A stretch of 54,547 nt of DNA from CAZUNO01 sp964621445 [NCBI: Candidatus Hadarchaeota archaeon] (lineage in GTDB: Archaea > CAYQAE01 > CAYVLA01). This document shows positions 50,211-54,547 of this stretch, piece by piece. A program made the position numbers and the translations under genes. Positions within the stretch are counted from its first letter, which is position 1; every line of letters begins with the position of its first letter. The stretch is taken from contig CAZUNO010000020.1 in assembly GCA_964621445.1 (NCBI GenBank), forward strand, positions 1 through 54,547. The letters run 5' to 3'. The notes under the pieces were generated by a model that did not search any database, had not been told where the DNA came from, and saw only the letters and a list, made by a program, of their open reading frames with translations.

Positions 50211-51517
50211 TGTGGTTTGGGGGTTTGAGGTTCGAAGATCGAAATTCCTGCGAATCTTCTCTGTGAATCAGCTACGAATATCCTGCCACTTTGGGTTACT
50301 GCAGCTCCTTTTGCACCTAGCTTGCGTTCTATCTGGCTTGGTAGCTTGAATCTGGTGATGAAATCACCGCTATTATTATACTTATCGATGGTGTTTATCC
50401 GGTGTTTTCTGGTATTTCGTGCCATTAGGTAGACATTACCCCATTGATCTGATGTCATGTCATGGTATAGATAGTCACCGTGCATTCTCTCTCCATCTAT
50501 ACTTTGGTTAGCAAAAGAATAGAGGAAATCGCCTTCCATTGTGAATTTTTGACAACGCCCATCGTACTCTACAACGATTAGATCTCCGTTTGGATCAATA
50601 GCTAGGCCATGTGGCGCTTGAAACTCTCCGTTGTTGGAACCTCTTTGACCCCAATGTCGTAAATGTTCCCCAATAGAATTATAGATAACAACACGTTCAT
50701 TATCGACATCGGCAACTGCCACAGTTCCCTCGGGACCCAAGGCTATTGCATGAGGACGCCTTAACTCACCCTGCCCGGAACCTTTTTTTCCCCACTTCCT
50801 TAGGAATTGTCCTTTCGGTGAAAAAACTTGTATACAGTGGGATGTGCCATCCGCTACATATATTTCCCCTGACTCGGCGACAGCCATATTCCTAGGGCCA
50901 CGAAAAGTCCCTGGTTCTTTGCCAGGCCCGAGACCAATTTCCCCAAGATAGTCACCCTGTGGTGTATAGCGATAGACTCTTGAGAGAAAGGAGTCACAAA
51001 TCAACAGGTTTCCAGTTGGTTCGAAACAGATTGCGTGAGCTTGCCTCAATTCCCCCGAGGTCTCATTACTATGCTCACCTTTTTTGTTCCAACAACCAAC
51101 AAACGAGTACTCGGGGCTCTGTTCACCTATAATTACAGTCGCCCAAGCATACAAAGGGTGATTCCTACCAATTTTAGGCTGGATACAAAACTCCACTTGT
51201 TCTGGATTAACAGGTGCCTTGTATTTACCTTTACGGTCTATAGTGCCAACCTTTCTGCTACCGCCTATCCTATCATTAATCATCCACTTTACTGAGGATG
51301 GTTTGCCTACATTAATAGAAAAATGCTGACTGGACCCAGGATCCAGGTGCACCAAACTTGGCGTAATATTCAATCTTACCTTATTCAAGAAGATCAGCCA
51401 GTCAACATTATAGGAACCCATTCTGTCTGACGAACATGGATTCGCTGCATATGACATGCTGATTCCAGTAATCTCATGTTGTACCACCAGGTCGAAATCC
51501 TGACTTAATGCATTCAT
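50189..51517 (-). CDS. NHL-repeat beta-propeller protein with N-terminal Ig-like region
   Basis: This is a 442-aa protein. Residues ~45-130 look Ig-like (L-D-P-G-S-S-Q-H-F-S, G-K-Y-K-A-P). Residues ~155-430 are six NHL-type blades, e.g. H-A-I-C-F-E-P-T-G-N-L-L-I-C-D (~161), N-M-A-V-A-E-S-G-E-I-Y-V-A-D (~210), H-A-I-A-L-G-P-E-G-T-V-A-V-A-D (~256) and H-G-L-A-I-D-P-N-G-D-L (~303), each followed by R-V-x-x-Y/F strands. No signal peptide is visible. NHL propellers mediate binding or, rarely, lyase activity. The gene is more AT-rich than the 1-45 kb genes, suggesting acquisition. Part of it (50487-50540) is repeated at 54087-54140. It diverges from the gene at 51667 across two palindromes. Confidence 0.82.
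   Translation of the reverse strand: MNALSQDFDLVVQHEITGISMSYAANPCSSDRMGSYNVDWLIFLNKVRLNITPSLVHLDPGSSQHFSINVGKPSSVKWMINDRIGGSRKVGTIDRKGKYKAPVNPEQVEFCIQPKIGRNHPLYAWATVIIGEQSPEYSFVGCWNKKGEHSNETSGELRQAHAICFEPTGNLLICDSFLSRVYRYTPQGDYLGEIGLGPGKEPGTFRGPRNMAVAESGEIYVADGTSHCIQVFSPKGQFLRKWGKKGSGQGELRRPHAIALGPEGTVAVADVDNERVVIYNSIGEHLRHWGQRGSNNGEFQAPHGLAIDPNGDLIVVEYDGRCQKFTMEGDFLYSFANQSIDGERMHGDYLYHDMTSDQWGNVYLMARNTRKHRINTIDKYNNSGDFITRFKLPSQIERKLGAKGAAVTQSGRIFVADSQRRFAGISIFEPQTPKPHLNKNGQ
50487..50540 (+). repeat. Repeat R1, copy A (inside the NHL gene)
   Basis: These 54 bp match 54087-54140 in direct orientation with four mismatches. Confidence 0.85.
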
Positions 51518-51571
51518 GCCCCCCAGAATTAACGAGTTATATGATGCTTGTTTAAACAGTTATTAAAGACT

Positions 51572-51593
51572 TGTTCGAAACCAGTTTCGAACA
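51572..51593. promoter_or_regulatory. 22-bp palindrome in the divergent promoter region
   Basis: Perfect 10-bp arms TGTTCGAAAC and GTTTCGAACA are separated by CA. It lies between the divergent NHL and TIM-barrel-like genes, 55 nt upstream of the NHL start and 74 nt upstream of the other. It is a likely operator for a dimeric regulator. Confidence 0.55.
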
Positions 51594-51632
51594 TCCTTTT
51601 TTATGCTGTTCTACCCATTTCGTTGTAGTCTT

Positions 51633-51648
51633 AGAACAATTATGTTCT
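51633..51648. promoter_or_regulatory. Second palindrome, AGAACA-N4-TGTTCT
   Basis: Six-base arms flank ATTA, 18 nt before the start codon at 51667. It shares the TGTTC/GAACA half-site with the 22-bp palindrome but in the opposite arrangement. Confidence 0.45.
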
Positions 51649-51666
51649 GACAATGGAGGTAAAAGA

Positions 51667-52728
51667 ATGGGAGAAATAACCGAAGGTGGTACAATAAAGT
51701 ATATTGGGGCTTTCTACCCCCAAGAACAAGACAGTATTGACTACAACAATTTATGGAAAGTGTGCGCAGAGGATTTGAATGTGGTTCTGGCAAGCCATAA
51801 AAACTTCGCTAATTCAACATTCGTGGAGAAGGTAGTCACCCAGTTCACGAATAACTACCAAAGCAGAGTTGCGTTGTGCTGGGATGCATGCTATGCCCTT
51901 AATAGAGCTCTTTATGATGGTAATAAAGATTTGACAGATGACAAGTTACAAACTGCGATGGAAAAGGTCGCTGATGAGATAGATGGAATGACTGGGATAA
52001 ACAAGGAACAGTATTGGTACGATATAAACTGGGGAGGATTTGTAGCCGATGAACCAATAGCCCGAGATCATGATACGGATCAAAACATAGATGAACGAAT
52101 AGAATTGAAATGCAAAGCAGTACAGGATGCATTTGAAACTGTATCCACTAATTATTGTTGGGATTCAGATATTCCAACATTGAGAAAGATGGTGGTGCTT
52201 CACCGTGAAGATGGTGGTGATGCTTGGGAGGATGCTGGAGGAGACCAAGAATTCCGTGACCGGGCTCCGGACTGGAAGGACTGGGCCAGTAAATACGATG
52301 TGAATGTATGGGGTATGGACCCATACATAGATAGGGTAACAAGTCCATCTCCTGGATATACAGACGATGATGCTATCATTGAAGCAGATAGAGATTACTT
52401 TTACGATGAACTAGTGAACTGTCTATCGCTTGAAAGCGCGGATACCCATTTCCTAGCTATGGTTGGTAAGGCGTTCCTTTCAAAAGACCCTCAACAAGAA
52501 AAAACTTATGATTGGTTAACACAGACTCAAACAGAGTATTACTATGACGATATTCAGGGATATTCTAGTACTCATCAAGTGGATTGGGAGGACCAGTTCA
52601 TAACTCTATTCTGGTGGGCATACACCACAGATGCAATAAAAATCGACCCTAAAGTCGAATCGGGATACGAAGATGGCTCGGCTGTGAAAGGGTATATAGA
52701 GGGAATCTCTGACGATGAGTTTTGCTGA
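51667..52728 (+). CDS. Acidic TIM-barrel-like protein, putative hydrolase
   Basis: This is a 353-aa protein. The start ATG 51667 is fixed by GGAGGT (51655-51660), 6 nt upstream; the frame runs further up through the palindromes. Alternating strands can be seen: K-Y-I-G-A-F-Y-P (~10), V-V-L-A-S (~40), A-L-C-W-D-A-C (~64), W-Y-D-I-N-W-G-G-F-V-A-D-E-P (~115-128), M-V-V-L-H-R-E-D (~175), V-N-V-W-G-M-D-P-Y (~212), H-F-L-A-M-V-G-K-A-F (~262) and I-T-L-F-W-W-A-Y-T-T-D (~318). They suggest a (beta/alpha)8 barrel with D-E at the strand-4 end. It is very acidic and lacks a signal peptide. No family is recognised. A 325-bp piece of it is repeated at 54146-54470. AT-rich composition fits horizontal acquisition. 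Confidence 0.6.
   Translation: MGEITEGGTIKYIGAFYPQEQDSIDYNNLWKVCAEDLNVVLASHKNFANSTFVEKVVTQFTNNYQSRVALCWDACYALNRALYDGNKDLTDDKLQTAMEKVADEIDGMTGINKEQYWYDINWGGFVADEPIARDHDTDQNIDERIELKCKAVQDAFETVSTNYCWDSDIPTLRKMVVLHREDGGDAWEDAGGDQEFRDRAPDWKDWASKYDVNVWGMDPYIDRVTSPSPGYTDDDAIIEADRDYFYDELVNCLSLESADTHFLAMVGKAFLSKDPQQEKTYDWLTQTQTEYYYDDIQGYSSTHQVDWEDQFITLFWWAYTTDAIKIDPKVESGYEDGSAVKGYIEGISDDEFC
51810..52134 (+). repeat. Repeat R2, copy A (inside the TIM-barrel-like gene)
   Basis: These 325 bp match 54146-54470 in direct orientation with one visible mismatch (T at 52088, C at 54424). Confidence 0.92.
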
Positions 52729-52856
52729 AAATCGAGCCCCAGTCCGAATAGTAATGTTTTAAACGCATGACCATCTTACTAATTTCCATCTTGGTATGAT
52801 GGTTATCGCCTTGGGCTTTGCATGGGGTGGATTTGACTGGGAACGGAGAGATTGGA

Positions 52857-54065
52857 TTGGCATTAAATTACCGAGCAGTGTTCCTGTTATCCCTATTGCT
52901 GCTTTCAGCACTCCCCCAGTTGGGAGTTGCTAGGATTACGCCTAATTGCAGGGATCTCGGGAAGATAAAGGGTTTGGATCTGGTTGGGGATGTTGACGAG
53001 TTTGATGTGGGGAAGGATAGCCATGGAAGTATCGTCGTTGTGTATTCACAAGAAAGGGAGTCGGGAGGCATCAATATATCGTTGGCCAGGATGGAGGATA
53101 ACGGGTGGACCTACATTCCGGTGGCCCTTGATCTTCCCTCGAATTACTCTACCTCTATAACCTTTATGGAGGATTCGAGGGGTGTCTACTGGATCGGTTA
53201 TTCAACCTTCAAGGTATTGTCCCGTCCAAGATCAGACACCTCGGAATTGAATACCACTATTTGGCTGACCATGAGCCCGGATCGAGGGGCGTCGTGGAGT
53301 AGTCCTTTTCGTGCCGTTAGATACACCAGCTTGCACGAGTATAATTTCGGTATCTGGGATCTCTCTTTGGTGGAGGATGTGTATGGGGGTATGTGGCTGG
53401 TGTGGAACCATGTCTACAGGCGTAACGAGGACACGTATTACTCTAAGTCGGATGACATGGGTTCCAGTTGGACCGAGGCCAGAATTTTTAGCTCCGAGAT
53501 TAAGTACTATGAGGGATTTTTCACAGATCATCTGGGTAATCTTCACATTATCTTCGGGGATTTGGAATACCTGGGGAGGGTAAGGCTTGTCCAGCTTGTT
53601 TCGACTAGCTTCGGGGAGAGTATTACCTGGGACTTTTCAAATCCTATTAGGTCGCTTACGGGGATCGAAGCTCTGACGAGCAGTGTCGGGTATGCCGGGC
53701 TGTTCTCGGAGACGGGAGAGAACTCCACCCGAGTGTGGATTGCGTGGATTGATAGCCTTCTGGAGGGTTCAGGTGACAGTTGGAATCGGAACAAAGATCT
53801 CCTTGTGCTGGCCCACAGCCAGGACGCGGGGTCGACCTGGCAACTCTACGGTTACCTGACTGTACCTAGCACCGGAAACCCCGGGGACGAGTACATCGCT
53901 GTCCCAAGGGATGAGGAGAATGGAACCGAGGTCTATGTTATCTGGCTATCCTACGAACAGAAGCTCCTCTCCTACACATCCATATCTAGGGTAGCTGAAC
54001 CTTCACTGATATCCGCTATGGTAATTCTAATGGTCCTAGTAAGTAGATGGCTCTATCGGTACTGA
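52857..54065 (+). CDS. Secreted BNR/Asp-box sialidase-like protein with C-terminal anchor
   Basis: This is a 402-aa protein. TTG 52857 is chosen because GGAGAG (52845-52850) lies 6 nt upstream and the signal peptide (M-A-L-N-Y-R-A-V-F-L-L-S-L-L-L-L) begins there; TTG 52818 is also possible. Asp boxes appear as S-P-D-R-G-A-S-W (~137), K-S-D-D-M-G-S-S-W (~195) and H-S-Q-D-A-G-S-T-W (~315). It has a C-terminal helix (~385-398) ending in R-W-L-Y-R-Y and several sequons. It is likely a surface propeller that binds or cleaves glycans. Composition is like the 1-45 kb genes and unlike its AT-rich left neighbours. It is flanked by the R1/R2 repeat pieces. Confidence 0.78.
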   Translation: MALNYRAVFLLSLLLLSALPQLGVARITPNCRDLGKIKGLDLVGDVDEFDVGKDSHGSIVVVYSQERESGGINISLARMEDNGWTYIPVALDLPSNYSTSITFMEDSRGVYWIGYSTFKVLSRPRSDTSELNTTIWLTMSPDRGASWSSPFRAVRYTSLHEYNFGIWDLSLVEDVYGGMWLVWNHVYRRNEDTYYSKSDDMGSSWTEARIFSSEIKYYEGFFTDHLGNLHIIFGDLEYLGRVRLVQLVSTSFGESITWDFSNPIRSLTGIEALTSSVGYAGLFSETGENSTRVWIAWIDSLLEGSGDSWNRNKDLLVLAHSQDAGSTWQLYGYLTVPSTGNPGDEYIAVPRDEENGTEVYVIWLSYEQKLLSYTSISRVAEPSLISAMVILMVLVSRWLYRY

Positions 54066-54086
54066 TATCCGCTAAGCTTTGGACTA

Positions 54087-54140
54087 CTCTCTCCATCTAA
54101 AATTTGGTTAGTAAAAGAATAGAGGAAATCACCTTCCATT
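54087..54140 (+). repeat. Repeat R1, copy B
   Basis: It matches 50487-50540 (four mismatches in 54 bp), directly followed by R2 copy B. Confidence 0.85.
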
Positions 54141-54145
54141 ACTAA

Positions 54146-54470
54146 TAATTCAACATTCGTGGAGAAGGTAGTCACCCAGTTCACGAATAACTACCAAAGC
54201 AGAGTTGCGTTGTGCTGGGATGCATGCTATGCCCTTAATAGAGCTCTTTATGATGGTAATAAAGATTTGACAGATGACAAGTTACAAACTGCGATGGAAA
54301 AGGTCGCTGATGAGATAGATGGAATGACTGGGATAAACAAGGAACAGTATTGGTACGATATAAACTGGGGAGGATTTGTAGCCGATGAACCAATAGCCCG
54401 AGATCATGATACGGATCAAAACACAGATGAACGAATAGAATTGAAATGCAAAGCAGTACAGGATGCATTT
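54146..54470 (+). repeat. Repeat R2, copy B (dead internal fragment of the TIM-barrel-like gene)
   Basis: It is a near-identical copy of 51810-52134 without start or end. Beyond 54470 the similarity stops, and 54471-54547 holds nothing recognisable. Confidence 0.92.
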
Positions 54471-54547
54471 AAGGCTCGGGAATGGGATATGCCAGGGCTG
54501 CTTTTTAAGTTTCCCTACCGTCAACCTGGGCATATCGCGCGCGAAAT

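Noticed and set aside
51571-51666. Upstream extension of the TIM-barrel-like gene from TTG 51571
   Set aside because: It would translate through two palindromes; GGAGGT 6 nt before ATG 51667 marks the real start.
54235-54468. 77-aa minus-strand ORF identical to one at 51899-52132
   Set aside because: It is the antisense of the duplicated TIM-barrel-like gene segment. The identity comes from the duplication, not from a conserved small protein.
1-54547. CRISPR array, rRNA or replication origin
   Set aside because: No regularly spaced short repeats, rRNA-like stretches or origin-type repeat clusters were found when reading through the window.

Overview
This looks like one contig from an uncultured archaeon. 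Many genes have an AT-rich TATA-like box centred about 25-30 nt before the start codon, which fits archaeal, often leaderless, transcription (10774, 11858, 14466, 14629, 29228, 41734, 43056). Operon-internal genes instead carry GGAGG-type ribosome sites. Secreted proteins have signal peptides, dense N-x-S/T sequons and a single C-terminal membrane anchor. The lineage cannot be fixed from the sequence; Thermoplasmatota or Bathyarchaeia-like groups are guesses. No rRNA, complete tRNA or CRISPR array was seen.

Region 1 (1-9 kb) is carbohydrate and sugar-acid metabolism: a partial C45-type acyltransferase and a BNR/sialidase-like protein on the minus strand, msrB, then a plus-strand run of an FGE-like/BNR fusion, a PcRGLX/YetA (PL42-like) lyase-type protein, an atypical phosphofructokinase-family kinase and an enolase-superfamily sugar-acid dehydratase. 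Region 2 (9-17 kb) has a secreted TIM-barrel glycosidase-like protein, an NAD-dependent epimerase, an arylsulfotransferase-like propeller, a B12-type radical SAM protein, an IolE/IolI-like isomerase and an L-fucose-isomerase-like protein. Region 3 (17-30 kb) is dominated by four of five paralogues of a membrane-anchored, extracytoplasmic GATase1-like family. They are interleaved with cytoplasmic glycan-type enzymes: a GH43/GH32-like propeller, a 699-aa hydrolase-like protein, a Gfo/Idh/MocA oxidoreductase and a second GH32/43-like protein. Region 4 (30-46 kb) has a four-gene double ABC-2 exporter operon, a second secreted TIM-barrel protein, an EamA transporter, a large glycoside-hydrolase-like protein, a type I phosphodiesterase/sulfatase-like enzyme, a geranylgeranyl-reductase-like flavoprotein and a multi-domain surface propeller/Calx-beta protein.

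Region 5 (45.7-54.5 kb) is accessory and scarred. It holds decayed DDE and IS110-type transposases, gene fragments, a Cys-rich 61-aa protein, a fifth GATase1-like paralogue broken in a G tract and translationally coupled to a small HTH gene behind a 20-bp palindrome, an NHL-repeat protein, a divergent TIM-barrel-like protein behind two palindromes, and a secreted BNR protein. At its right end is a mosaic copy of pieces of the NHL and TIM-barrel genes.

The whole suggests capture, cleavage and catabolism of (possibly sulfated or uronic-acid-rich) glycans, with cell-surface sensors or binding proteins paired with cytoplasmic enzymes; that functional link is inference. The most unusual element is the expanded GATase1-like surface family, whose helical juxtamembrane stalk resembles that of the two secreted TIM-barrel proteins. 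Several pseudogenes are invisible to simple ORF calling: an MGMT-like gene at 30414-30901, a methyltransferase tail at 16836-17149, and transposase remnants.
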